The notes: generated by a model from the sequence alone, not told the origin. Positions 32,767 to 41,772 are shown, counted from the stretch's first letter. The stretch: DNA of 52,400 nt from Paraburkholderia heleia NBRC 101817 (GCF_000739775.1 NZ_BBJH01000050.1:1-52400), one strand, 5' to 3'. Program-made: numbers and translations.

Positions 32767-34110
32767 ATGTCATTTCTCGCTCAATCGGACCTTGCTGCGG
32801 AAGAACAGTCTACGCAAGCTCACTTGATGGCGCGTCGGGCAGTAGCAGGCGCGACCGTCGGTACGGCACTCGAATGGTTCGACTTCGCGTTGTATGGCGT
32901 GGTCGCGGCCACGATTTTCCCCAAGCTGTTTTTCCCGTCGCTCGACCCAACCGCCTCACTGCTCGCATCGCTGGCAAGTTTCTGGGCAGGGTTGGCTGCT
33001 CGCCCGCTCGGCGCGGTGATTTGCGGGATCCTCGGCGACCGTTGGGGACGCCGCAAAATGATGCTGATCACCGTATCGGTGATGGGCGCGTCGTCTTTCC
33101 TGATGGGATTGCTGCCGACTTACAAGCAGGTCGGCATTCTCGCCCCTACGTTGCTGGTCTCGCTGCGGATCATCCAGGGCTTCGCGCTGGGAGGGGAATC
33201 GACGGGCGCGCAACTGATGGCGGTGGAGCACGCGTCTGCTAACCGGCGTGGTTGGTATTCGGGCCTCCTTGGAATCTGCTCGCCACTCAGCCAGATTCTC
33301 GCCAATTTCTCTCTCTTTACACTGGCCGCCCTGCTTTCATCGGACGACTTCGATTCCTGGGGATGGCGAGTCCCGTTCCTCGCAAGCTTTGTCCTGGTGC
33401 TGCTAGGCATCTCTATCCGCAGGAAGGTTAGCGAGACACCCGCCTTTGAGGCGCTCAAGAAGACAAGCGCTCCTACACGCGGCGCCAATCCGCTCGGCAT
33501 CGTGTTCAAGTACCACTGGCGCACCGCGTTTCGCCTGACACTGTTCTTTTGTGGGCCGGCGGCGCTGTTTTATCTGATCGTGGTTTTCTCTCTCAGCTAT
33601 CTGACAAAGCACCTCGGTGTGCCCAAGCAGACAGGTTTCATGCTGTTGATGATTGCGAATGTCTGTGCGATCGTGGGCGCGCTGGCGGGCGGTTATCTCA
33701 GCGATCGGATTGGACGCAAACGCGCGCTGATGATTGGTTCGTTCTGCACGCTAATCTGCTGCCTGATCTACTTTCCGATCGTCAACCAGAACTCGATCGC
33801 CATGACAATGGCCGTGATGGGCGCATTCCTCGGCTTCACACAGTTCCAGAGTGGCATCCAGCCGGTATGGTTCGCCGAGTCCTTTCCGACCGAAGCGCGA
33901 TACACGGGGTCCGCGCTGTCGTACTCGGGAGCCAACTTGCTCACTGGCGGTCCGATGCCGATTGTCGCTGTGGCGCTATTGAATGTCTTTCACGGTTCCC
34001 CGTGGGCCATCGTCGCTGTGTGTGGCTCGCTCAATCTGCTGTCCTTTCTCATGATTGCGGTATCCCGGGAAACCAGAGGCACCGCCCTCGAACGCTCCTC
34101 TGCACATTGA
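32767..34110 (+). CDS. MFS metabolite:H+ symporter (MHS family, ShiA/ProP-like)
   Basis: 447 residues from ATG 32767 with AGGAGA 7 bases upstream; the frame is open further upstream only because of GC-rich sequence. MHS hallmarks: TVGTALEWFDFALYGVVAAT, ARPLGAVICGILGDRWGRRK, GFALGGESTGAQLMAVEH and GGYLSDRIGRKRALM. This family includes the shikimate, citrate, alpha-ketoglutarate and proline/betaine porters. The dehydroquinase-like gene follows after 4 bp, so a quinate/shikimate-like hydroxy-acid is a fair guess for the substrate. Confidence 0.87.
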   Translation: MSFLAQSDLAAEEQSTQAHLMARRAVAGATVGTALEWFDFALYGVVAATIFPKLFFPSLDPTASLLASLASFWAGLAARPLGAVICGILGDRWGRRKMMLITVSVMGASSFLMGLLPTYKQVGILAPTLLVSLRIIQGFALGGESTGAQLMAVEHASANRRGWYSGLLGICSPLSQILANFSLFTLAALLSSDDFDSWGWRVPFLASFVLVLLGISIRRKVSETPAFEALKKTSAPTRGANPLGIVFKYHWRTAFRLTLFFCGPAALFYLIVVFSLSYLTKHLGVPKQTGFMLLMIANVCAIVGALAGGYLSDRIGRKRALMIGSFCTLICCLIYFPIVNQNSIAMTMAVMGAFLGFTQFQSGIQPVWFAESFPTEARYTGSALSYSGANLLTGGPMPIVAVALLNVFHGSPWAIVAVCGSLNLLSFLMIAVSRETRGTALERSSAH

Positions 34111-34114
34111 GACC

Positions 34115-34561
34115 ATGACTCGCAAACTCTATATCCTCAACGGCTCCAACCTGAACATGCTGGGCGTAAGGGAGCCTCACATTTACGGCAGCACCACGCT
34201 GAAAGACATCGAACAGAACTGCCTGACACTCGCCGACGCGCTCAAGTTCGACTGCGTATTCCGCCAGACCAACAGCGAAAGCGAGCTAATCGAGTGGATC
34301 CAGGAAGCGTTCGTGCAGGACGCCGCACTGATCATCAATCCGGCCGGCTTTTCGTTCGGTCGAATTTCGGTGCTTGACGCAGTCAAGCTCGTTCATCGGC
34401 CGGTAGTGGAATTGCATATCACCAACATACATGCGCGCTCGGAAGAATATCGTCACTCGACGATCTCGGTAGCGGCCACGGCGGTGATCTGCGGGGCAGG
34501 AGCAAACGGGTATCTGCTAGCGATCCGGGCGATTGACGATCTATGGGGCAACCAGAGCTGA
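34115..34561 (+). CDS. Type II 3-dehydroquinate dehydratase-like protein with altered active site
   Basis: 148 residues, the full AroQ length, and numbering matches the family. Asn12 (NGSNLNMLG), Arg19, Tyr24 (REPHIYG), Asn75 and His101 (ELHITNIHAR) are present. The conserved NPGAYTHTS segment reads NPAGFSFGR, so Gly77 is Ala and active-site His81 is Phe, and one residue is inserted after Arg108. This may be a paralogue acting on another cyclic hydroxy-acid instead of the housekeeping enzyme. It starts 4 bp after the MFS stop (probable translational coupling) under IclR control. Confidence 0.8.
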   Translation: MTRKLYILNGSNLNMLGVREPHIYGSTTLKDIEQNCLTLADALKFDCVFRQTNSESELIEWIQEAFVQDAALIINPAGFSFGRISVLDAVKLVHRPVVELHITNIHARSEEYRHSTISVAATAVICGAGANGYLLAIRAIDDLWGNQS

Positions 34562-34586
34562 CCAATCCCGTCAATTTGTGAAACGC

Positions 34587-34609
34587 GCGGGTACCCTGAG
34601 GGAACCCGC
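34587..34609 (+). terminator. Hairpin after the AroQ-like gene
   Basis: GCGGGT-A-CCC-TGA-GGG-A-ACCCGC: a 9-bp stem with one A/A mismatch and a 3-base loop, 25 bp after the stop codon. No T-tract follows, so termination efficiency is uncertain. Confidence 0.4.
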
Positions 34610-34737
34610 TTCGCGACGTTCGCGTGTCGAGCATCGGCTGATTCGGCGCCTTCCAGCCGTTCCAGTGGCCGTTGCATTGCTCTAGCGAGTGGCAGAAACT
34701 GGCCGACCAGCGCCCGAGGACCGAACGCGGCGATCGC

Positions 34738-35146
34738 CTCTGGCGTCATCCGTGGGTCGCGCACGGGATCATGCCGCTCTTCGCACTCGCGAATGCCGGC
34801 GTACCGCTGACCGGTGACAGTTTTTGCGAACGATGAAACGCCCTGGATCATGTTCGGTGTCGCGCTGGCACTCGTGGTCGGCAAACCCGTTGGCGTGTTT
34901 TTAACCAGCTGGATTCTGGTCAAGCTTGGGCTTCGCCGATTGCAGACAGAGATGTCCTGACGAGGAGTCGGCCTCGTCGCGCTCCTTGCGGGCGTCGGCT
35001 TCGCGATGTCGATTTTCATTGCGACGCTCGCATTTGCCGAGGCTGCAACACTAGACTCGGCAAAGCTTGGCGTACTGCTTGGTTCGTTCGTCGCAGGGCG
35101 TGCGGGACTGGGCTGGGGACTGTATAGCACCCGGAACCCTGACTGA
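34738..35146 (+). pseudogene. nhaA: nhaA Na+/H+ antiporter, C-terminal remnant
   Basis: Two frames together give the C-terminal third of NhaA. The first reads HPWVAHGIMPLFALANAGVP. A frameshift near 34820-34830 leads to TPWIMFGVALALVVGKPVGV, FLTSWILVKLGLRRL, then an in-frame TGA at 34958-34960, where a Trp codon is expected, and then RGVGLVALLAGVGFAMSIFI, ATLAFAEAATLDSAKLGVLL to the stop at 35144-35146. The N-terminal two thirds with the transport Asp pair is missing. It is clearly non-functional. The flanks 34610-34737 and 35147-35347 show no gene. Confidence 0.85.
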
Positions 35147-35347
35147 AGACAAGCAGCATCTCCCGCCTGTCTGCAGAGCCGCCGACAATGGACTCGGATC
35201 AGGCGATCGGCGCTTTTATCGCGCCTCGCCCGCGAGGCATTTGAACGTGAACCGATCTTTCATTTTCGCTGGCAACACAACGGAGCTGCAGTACGGTCTT
35301 TAGGGCGGCAACGGCCCAAACATTTCGACACCCAGGAAGCAGCGGAT

Positions 35348-36061
35348 TTACATCTTTTCTTTTACACCCGAACGGATTAACCACCAGTTAACGGGATAGC
35401 TGGTTGCGAATCCCGCGAGCATGGCAAGTTGCATGGCGAACCAGAATTCGGCGCTCGCAACTTTCGCGATCCCTCCATAAGCCGGCTTGAACCACAAGAA
35501 TTGGATAATGGCCATAAGTCCATACATGCCTACCTGCCACGCAGTGATCGACGCGATATCTGCTTTGACGGCCGCCACCACACCCGCACCTACCGACAGC
35601 CCCCGCATCGGTTTGATGGTGAAATACTGAAAGATGATGCCAAGCAGAAAGGCGACGATGAAATCGGGGATCCAGACGGCAAACGTTCTTTCGTGGAACA
35701 CCGTGTGCCAGCCGAACCAGACTGCCAAGCGGGGGAAGGCAAACGCCGACCACTCTACAATGATGTCTCCCAGCGTACAGCCGGCACCGCAATGGCTCGT
35801 CCCTTTCATCACCATCACGGCGAACGGCTGCTCGTCGGCCTTCCGGCCGGCGTCAGCGATATTTCGTCCCCACGCGTAGTAAGCGGCGACCCATACGACT
35901 GTGCCGAACAAAGTCGTTAGGGGCCAGACGACGTTCATGATCCACATCTTCTGGGGGTGTCGAACCTCGTCAACCACGACCGTACCCGCACATATTGCGC
36001 CCAAATTGATCCACGTGAACGATAGCGTGTTCAGCCAAGGCGGGAAGGTTCCGTGAATCAT
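35348..36061 (-). CDS. DUF4396 domain integral membrane protein
   Basis: 237 residues from ATG 36061 (MIHGTFPPWLNTLSFTWINL); the frame is open 11 codons upstream. Typical DUF4396 features: VVVDEVRHPQKMWIMNVVWP near the N-terminus, a GTSHCGAGCTLGDIIVEW segment with His and two Cys that could bind metal or haem, and GLSVGAGVVAAVKADIASIT. Six or so membrane segments. The function is not established; the neighbours on both sides are repeats or remnants. Confidence 0.8.
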   Translation of the reverse strand: MIHGTFPPWLNTLSFTWINLGAICAGTVVVDEVRHPQKMWIMNVVWPLTTLFGTVVWVAAYYAWGRNIADAGRKADEQPFAVMVMKGTSHCGAGCTLGDIIVEWSAFAFPRLAVWFGWHTVFHERTFAVWIPDFIVAFLLGIIFQYFTIKPMRGLSVGAGVVAAVKADIASITAWQVGMYGLMAIIQFLWFKPAYGGIAKVASAEFWFAMQLAMLAGFATSYPVNWWLIRSGVKEKM

Positions 36062-36657
36062 CTCTCTGGTTCTGGCGGTTCGAATGCCAAACATTCAGCA
36101 AGGCGCGTTCCGTCCAGATGGCTGGTGTTTGCCGTTGTTCGGTCTGTCGATTCGGCCGGTCGAACGTCGTCTTCTGGCCGACCAGAGCCGGACGCCCGAG
36201 CGCGACGTTCGTCAAGGTGTGCGCGCGATGCAAAAGGCATAAGTCGACCCTCATCAGCCGTTCCACGCCAGGTCTGACCGATGTCTCTTGACGAGTTACA
36301 GCGGTCTCTCCCCTGAGAATCTCGCATCAGACGACCACTGTCGACGGACTTGAATTCGAGCGCAACCAAAGGCCAAAGCGCCACGCTGCCAATTGCGCTC
36401 ACGAGGCGTGCCGATATCGGTCCTCGCGCGTGATGTCAATACGCACAGTGAGTCGTCTGCCGCGATACGTATTGGTCCGCCGACGGCGCCCAATGTCATT
36501 CGCACGGAGTTCCACCCGGCGCGAGCACCGGTGAAGTGATCGCGCAACTCTTGTCAACGCCTCAAGGCCTCAAGGCGTGTCGCGCCAACGAGGAGCGCCG
36601 CGCGCGACAGGAAGCTGACGACCTCGAACGCTAGACCTTTAATTACGCAGCATTCTT
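36062..36657. other. Intergenic, holds a repeat copy but no gene
   Basis: About 600 bases between the DUF4396 start and the end of the HdeD-like gene. No convincing coding frame on either strand. 36160-36250 is a dispersed repeat copy. A short tandem CCTCAAGG-CCTCAAGG occurs near 36560. Confidence 0.5.
36160..36250 (+). repeat. Dispersed intergenic repeat, copy 4 (best preserved)
   Basis: Blocks in order: TCGAACGTCGTCTTC, TGGCCGACCAGAGCC, CCCGAGCGCGACGTTCGTC, GTGTGCGCGCGATGC, AAAAGGCATAAGTCGACCC. Other copies at 13270, 30978 and 31630 share these blocks in the same order and orientation. Confidence 0.5.
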
Positions 36658-38058
36658 TCACGCCTTATTGGTCACGTCGTCATGCACTTGGCGCGCTTCA
36701 TTGCGCCACCTTTGCCGTGCTCGATGCATGGTCGAAATAGCGAGGCGCGCGACCTTGTGCCATGCATAGGGCCTTGGGTCGGCGATCATGCTAAGCGCGC
36801 GGGCGTAGTCGAGCGTAAGCCCCGGCGTCCAAGCCATGGTGACTGCGCGCTTGCGAATCTGCGCGGCCACCCATAACTCCGGCGTCACGAGCATCCTGAA
36901 CAAAGCGCCCCAGCCCGCGCGCGCGCCATACAGGCGCCCCACCGCGCCCTCCAGCGCCGCTTCGAGCGCGCGCGACACACTGCTCGAACAGTTGCGATGC
37001 GTGAGGTTATAAGTCGTATCTTGCCTGTACATGCGCCAGAAGCGTGCGAGCCTCACCGGATCGTAATTGCGTATGCGCACGCGTACGGTAGATGGACACC
37101 ATGCCCTTGACTCGATCGCATAGCTCGGCTGAAACGTGCCGGGCACGTCATTCTCCCGTGTCGCGCGCAGCAGTCGCGCGAAGTCATCCGGAGACCGATC
37201 GATCTCGACCGCGGGATACAGACTCACATAGATGCCGCCCGGCGCTTCGAGCGCCGCATGTCCCGTTGAAATCACGCCGTTCCGGTCAACAGCCGCGATG
37301 TACCGATCCACCAGCAAGCGCCGCTGTACCTCGTGCTTCGATGAGCCTACCGGCGTCCACACATGCACGGTGAGGGCAGGCTCATCGTCGGCGGGCGGGC
37401 CGTCCCATTCGTGCTTGCCGAACACGGGAAGCGCCGATGCATCGCTTGCTGCGGGTTCCAGGCTCTCGGTTGCTGACTCCGCCTCGTCCGATAACGCGGG
37501 ATTGCTTTTAAGCCTGCGTACACGCAGTGCGATAAGAATAAGGTTCCAGCCCGCAAAAATGCAAAGCGCTCCGATGCAATACGGCACGGTGCCGACATAA
37601 TGCGTCGGATAAGGTTGAAACATGAAGATGGCCAGTGTGATCTCGAAAATCGCAAAGCCAAGCGCGGCTCGCCAGCGACGATAGCGCACCACCAGGGCCG
37701 ATGCCGCCTGCAATGCACCATCGCTTAGGAACACCGCGCCGATCAAGAGAGAAAGGATGAAATGGCCATGATGCTGCTCCTGCAGGATCAACACCGCAGC
37801 GACGACGAACGTGATTCCCTTCGCGTACCGCAGCCTGCGCTGACCGCCCACGCCAGACCATGCCACCGAAAGCGTCACCATGCCTTCGGCGAGCAAGAGC
37901 CAGCCTACCCATGAAATTGGAAAGCCCAGCGCGCCGTCCAGTGCGTCGATTAGCACGCCAATGCCAAGCACCGACGACAGCGCGCCCATCACTATCAGGC
38001 CGCGCCAGCGATTGCGCAGAAAGTCTGTGCCCAGCAGAATCAGGATCAGTTTGACCAT
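36658..38058 (-). CDS. HdeD/DUF308-like membrane protein with a C-terminal Cys-His domain
   Basis: 466 residues. The first about 185 contain six or so membrane segments of the HdeD/DUF308 type (GLIVMGALSSVLGIGVLIDA, GFPISWVGWLLLAEGMVTLS). A linker follows, then a soluble domain of about 230 residues in which GVISTGHAALEAPGGIYVSL (His267) and TYNLTHRNCSSSVSRALEAA (Cys357) look like the reversed His...Cys order of permuted papain-like (NlpC/P60, LRAT-like) enzymes. HdeD alone is about 190 residues, so this is an unusual fusion. The role is unknown; a membrane-tied hydrolase or acyltransferase is one reading. Confidence 0.65.
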   Translation of the reverse strand: MVKLILILLGTDFLRNRWRGLIVMGALSSVLGIGVLIDALDGALGFPISWVGWLLLAEGMVTLSVAWSGVGGQRRLRYAKGITFVVAAVLILQEQHHGHFILSLLIGAVFLSDGALQAASALVVRYRRWRAALGFAIFEITLAIFMFQPYPTHYVGTVPYCIGALCIFAGWNLILIALRVRRLKSNPALSDEAESATESLEPAASDASALPVFGKHEWDGPPADDEPALTVHVWTPVGSSKHEVQRRLLVDRYIAAVDRNGVISTGHAALEAPGGIYVSLYPAVEIDRSPDDFARLLRATRENDVPGTFQPSYAIESRAWCPSTVRVRIRNYDPVRLARFWRMYRQDTTYNLTHRNCSSSVSRALEAALEGAVGRLYGARAGWGALFRMLVTPELWVAAQIRKRAVTMAWTPGLTLDYARALSMIADPRPYAWHKVARLAISTMHRARQRWRNEARQVHDDVTNKA

Positions 38059-38160
38059 AGCTCTCGGCTCTCACTATCTGATGTGGCTAATTTCAAGCAA
38101 ACGAACAGCCCCGTTCCTCGCCAAAGTATCAATCGACCAGTTGCGCCTACTCAGGTCGAC

Positions 38161-39079
38161 CTAATCGCCTCCCGCCCCTTCGCAGCACCGCCTCCTCACG
38201 AGGTCGACAAGCCAATCGGCGAACACCTGGAAGCGGCGAGACAGATGTTGCCGATGTGGATAAAGCAGTGTGACCGGCATGGGGTGCCGCAGGATATTCC
38301 GGCAGGACCTCGACGAGTTCTCCGGCTCGGATATAAACTCCGACGTCGTAGGCGGGGATCTGTATGAGCCCAAGGCCCGACAGGCAACAAGCAATATAGG
38401 CTTCTGCATTGTTAACAGTGACGCGCCCCTTGATCGTGATTGTCCTGGTCGCGCCTTCCTCAACCCATTCCCATGGCGCGAGCCGGCCGCTGGATTGGGA
38501 CGCGTAGCCGATCGCTATGTGATGGGCGAGGTCGCCGGGTTTGCGCGGAACACCGTACCGGGCAAGATACGTGGGACTGACGACGTTGATCCGTGTGAGC
38601 GTCCCAACGGAACGCGCGATGAGATCCGATTCGCCAAGCAGGCCGACGCGCAGCGCGCAGTCAATCCGCTCGCCAATCCAATCGACCGGTCGATCAGTTG
38701 CCCCTATCTCAACATGGATCTGAGGATACGCATCGAGAAACGCGGAAAGTGCCGGCGCGACGATCAAGCGCCCGATCCGGCCGGGCATATCGACGCGCAA
38801 CGTACCGGCAGAAGCGAAATCGGCCGAACGGAAAAGGTTCTCCGTTTCCTCAACATCGGCGATTAGTCGCTGACAACGTTCATAGAAGGCAGCGCCGTCT
38901 TGTGTAGTCGTCACCTTACGCGTGGCGCGGTTCAGCAAACGCCTGCCAACGCGGTTCTCCAGGTCCCGTATAGCGGCTGACACCGACGAACGAGGCATGC
39001 TGAGGGTATCGGCAGCGCGGGTGAAGTTCGCGCACTCTACGACCCGTGCGAATACACGGAAAAGATCGATGCGGTCCAT
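38161..39079 (-). pseudogene. LysR-family regulator with a C-terminal 1-bp insertion
   Basis: HTH: MDRIDLFRVFARVVECANFT, RAADTLSMPRSSVSAAIRDL, ENRVGRRLLNRATRKV. The effector domain is of the CrgA/AaeR type up to VEVLPEYPAAP. There a run of four G (38281-38284, plus strand) shifts the frame; with three the protein would continue MPVTLLYPHRQHLSRRFQVF, ADWLVDLVRRR, the normal family C-terminus, ending at 38161. The uncorrected frame gives 310 residues with a nonsense tail. This is either a recent frameshift or a sequence error. It is divergent from the SDR gene 159 bp away. Confidence 0.8.
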
Positions 39080-39238
39080 GCTTGCGATCAGTTTGCACTG
39101 GAGAGTACGTCAACTGAAATTGGTCGCGAATCCTGACAGGAGTATCCAAAAGTAAGGGCTTTATAGGCTGCAGATCGAACTATAGCATCGGCAAGTGGGT
39201 GACGGCATTGGGTCGGTCACGTTAATCGGAGCGAAAAG

Positions 39239-40012
39239 ATGGCAAAACATGACATCCAAGGCAAAACCGTGCTCCTTGCAGGTGGTGCGAAGAACCTCGG
39301 GGGCCTCATTGGGCGGGATCTGGCCAGGCACGGCGCGAAGGCGGTCGTGATTCACTACAACAGCGACAGCACTCGGCAAGCTGCAGATGACACCGTTGCA
39401 GTGATCAAGCAACTTGGGGCCGAAGCGATCGCACTGCAGGCGGACCTGACGAGTGCGGCAGCGGTGGAGACGCTGTTCGCCGATGCGATCGCGGCGGTCG
39501 GGCGTCCGGATATTGCCATCAATACTGTTGGGAAGGTTCTGAAGAAGCCTTTCACGGAAATTAGCGAAGCTGAGTACGACGCGATGACGGCCGTGAATTC
39601 AAAATCGGCCTTCTTCTTTTTGCGCGAAGCAGGCCGTCACGTGAACGACAACGGCAAAATAGTCACGCTCGTGACGTCGCTGCTCGGCGCATTCACTCCC
39701 TTCTACGCGGCGTACGCCGGCACTAAGGCACCGGTCGAGCACTTCACGCGCGCGGCCGCCCAGGAGTTTGGCGTGCGCGGAATCTCGGTAACGGCGGTAG
39801 GACCGGGCCCGATGGATACGCCGTTCTTCTACCCTGCTGAAGGTGCCGACGCGGTTGCTTATCATAAAACGGCTGCCGCATTGTCCAAGTTTTCGAAGAC
39901 GGGGTTGACTGACATCGAGGATGTTGTGCCGTTCATCCGACATCTCGTTAGCGATGGCTGGTGGATCACTGGGCAGACCATATTGATCAACGGCGGATAC
40001 ACCACGAAATAA
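39239..40012 (+). CDS. Short-chain dehydrogenase/reductase (FabG-like)
   Basis: 257 residues from ATG 39239. The cofactor motif is VLLAGGAKNLGGLIGRDLAR (altered TGxxxGxG), NAG is replaced by INTVGKVLKKPF, and Ser and YxxxK are present in VTSLLGAFTPFYAAYAGTKA (Tyr and Lys intact). The C-terminal region WWITGQTILINGGYTTK is typical. It is a cytoplasmic NAD(P)-dependent carbonyl reductase or dehydrogenase of unknown substrate. It is divergent from the LysR gene, the commonest layout for a LysR-controlled SDR. Confidence 0.87.
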   Translation: MAKHDIQGKTVLLAGGAKNLGGLIGRDLARHGAKAVVIHYNSDSTRQAADDTVAVIKQLGAEAIALQADLTSAAAVETLFADAIAAVGRPDIAINTVGKVLKKPFTEISEAEYDAMTAVNSKSAFFFLREAGRHVNDNGKIVTLVTSLLGAFTPFYAAYAGTKAPVEHFTRAAAQEFGVRGISVTAVGPGPMDTPFFYPAEGADAVAYHKTAAALSKFSKTGLTDIEDVVPFIRHLVSDGWWITGQTILINGGYTTK

Positions 40013-40755
40013 GAATCCTCGATCGCGTCGGGCGGAGTGGATCCCTGCGTACGCGCGGAGATGCGTAGGGCGGCATCAGGGTGAATGGCCGTTTCCGCAG
40101 GCGAAGCTGACGCCCGAGCGTCCGTCCGGCACAGCAGGTGAACGGCGGCTCATGGCCGCGTCGAGGCAGTGTCCTCTGCAATTTGCTCACTGTAAACCGG
40201 CCATTGAGCGAGGCCGGATGAATCCTCGGTCAACCTAACTGGACGACGACCTCGACCGGCCGTTCATGGCCGATGGCGTGCGCCCGCCGATTTCGCCGTT
40301 AGTTGTCGTTCAAAAAACATACCCAGGCGCGAGCGGCAGCTTTGTGGTGGCGCCGTTCAGCGGGTGAAACCGGCCAGGAAGCAGTCGTTTAACCGAGCCG
40401 TCGGAAGGTCATTCGAGAGTCCGTTTTCACACCGGTCGCGGACGCTATAGAGGACGCGTTGTGGCGCCTATGCCGCGGATATATCTTTTGGCAAGGCTAC
40501 GAGGGGTTGGATTCAGGTATGGCGGTCTTGGAAACGCATAGTCTGCAATTCGAGCACTTGAGCCCGGTTGGATGCTCAACCTGGCGCGTGTTGGCTACGT
40601 TCCATGAAATCTCGCTATGTGTTTGTGGGACCTGTTGCTTGAGATGAGCGACTGCCTCAAAGGCGCACGCGCGGTAAAAATCCGACCTCGAAGCGGAGGA
40701 TTGTCCGACGACGTTCTGTCAAAATACCCGCTTAATCCTCTTGACCGACCGCGGA
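40013..40755. other. Intergenic, no gene recognised
   Basis: About 740 bases before tcuR with no frame that looks like protein. It contains repeated GGCCG-rich words (for example CGGCTCATGGCCG and CGTTCATGGCCG near 40150 and 40260) and a block near 40110, CTGACGCCCGAGCGTCCGTCC, that resembles part of the dispersed repeat, so this may be decayed repeat material. The tcuR promoter should be at the end of the region. Confidence 0.45.
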
Positions 40756-41709
40756 ATGGAACTCAGACAGCTACGCTATTTTCTCAGCGTCGTGGAACAC
40801 GGAAGCATGGGCAAGGCAGCGCTGGAACTCGGCGTGGTGACCTCGGCATTGAGTCAGCAGATCAGCCGTCTCGAAGGCGAACTGTCCACGCGTCTGCTGC
40901 AACGCACCTCGGGCGGCGTCGTTCCGACCGACGCAGGTTTGGCGTTCTGGCGTCAAGCGCAACTCGCGCTGCGTCATATCGACGATGCCGCGCTCGCTGC
41001 ACGCTCAGCCCGTCTGTCGGGCCATGTCAGCGTCGGCATGGCGCCGAGCACGGCGAGCGTGCTGGGTGTCGCATTCATGCAGGCCATGCGCTCGCGCTAT
41101 CCCGATGTGCGGCTGCACATGGTCGAAAGTCTCTCCGGCTATCTGGCATCCATGTTGAGCGCGCGTCAGATCGATCTCGCCGTGCTGTTCCGCGAGGAGT
41201 CCGCGCAACGCTGGAGTGTGCTGCCGCTGCTGGACGAGCGGCTGTTCCTGATCGGCGCGGGCGATCTCAATGGCATGCCGACGAGCGCATCCGTCCGGCT
41301 CAAAAATCTCGGCAGTCTTCCGCTGATTCTCCCCAGCAGCACGCACGGGCTGCGTTCGCTGCTGCTGTCAGCATTCAGACGCGCCGAGTACGAGCCGAAC
41401 ATCGTCGCCGAAGTCGACGGCCTCGCGCTCCTGATGGACTTCGTCCGCACCGGCAGCGGCGCGACGATACAGCCGGGCGCGGCGCTCGCAAGGCCCGAGA
41501 ACGTGATATTGACGAGCGTGCCCATCGCCGAGAAATACGCCACGCGGCCCAACATGCTCGCCAGCATCTCCGATGACGAACTGTCTCCCGCCGGTCTCGC
41601 CGCGCGCGTGGTGCTCGCCGATGTCGCCCGTCAACTGGTGCGGGAAGGCCGCTGGCCCGGCGCACGGCTGCGGGAACGTCAGCCTTCACAAAAAGTGAAC
41701 ACCCGTTGA
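40756..41709 (+). CDS. tcuR: LysR-family regulator of the tricarballylate operon
   Basis: 317 residues from ATG 40756 (MELRQLRYFLSVVEHGSMGK), preferred over a TTG five codons earlier. HTH: AALELGVVTSALSQQISRLE, GELSTRLLQRTSGG. The effector domain contains HVSVGMAPSTASVLGVAFMQ. It stands directly before tcuA in the same direction (63-bp gap), as the regulator does in tcuRABC loci, where it activates on tricarballylate. The assignment rests mostly on the three downstream genes. Confidence 0.82.
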   Translation: MELRQLRYFLSVVEHGSMGKAALELGVVTSALSQQISRLEGELSTRLLQRTSGGVVPTDAGLAFWRQAQLALRHIDDAALAARSARLSGHVSVGMAPSTASVLGVAFMQAMRSRYPDVRLHMVESLSGYLASMLSARQIDLAVLFREESAQRWSVLPLLDERLFLIGAGDLNGMPTSASVRLKNLGSLPLILPSSTHGLRSLLLSAFRRAEYEPNIVAEVDGLALLMDFVRTGSGATIQPGAALARPENVILTSVPIAEKYATRPNMLASISDDELSPAGLAARVVLADVARQLVREGRWPGARLRERQPSQKVNTR

Positions 41710-41772
41710 CGGCTGACTGATAGCGGCGCGGACACGAGGCCTTTACGATTTGCCCGAAAGGAGACAAGTCTG

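Noticed and set aside
34453..35130. 225-codon minus-strand frame across the AroQ-like gene end and the nhaA relic
   Set aside because: It crosses two unrelated plus-strand genes and has low-complexity Ser/Ala/Thr/Pro content.
36555..36575. CCTCAAGG tandem and short inverted repeat as a regulatory site
   Set aside because: Only two units, more than 500 bp from any start codon; probably chance.
40140..40280. Short repeated words around ATGGCCG that might suggest a CRISPR or tandem array
   Set aside because: Only two or three imperfect copies with irregular spacing and no constant repeat-spacer pattern.
40617..41576. 319-codon plus-strand frame over the tcuR region
   Set aside because: Arg-rich shadow of the tcuR frame; the LysR HTH is in the other frame.
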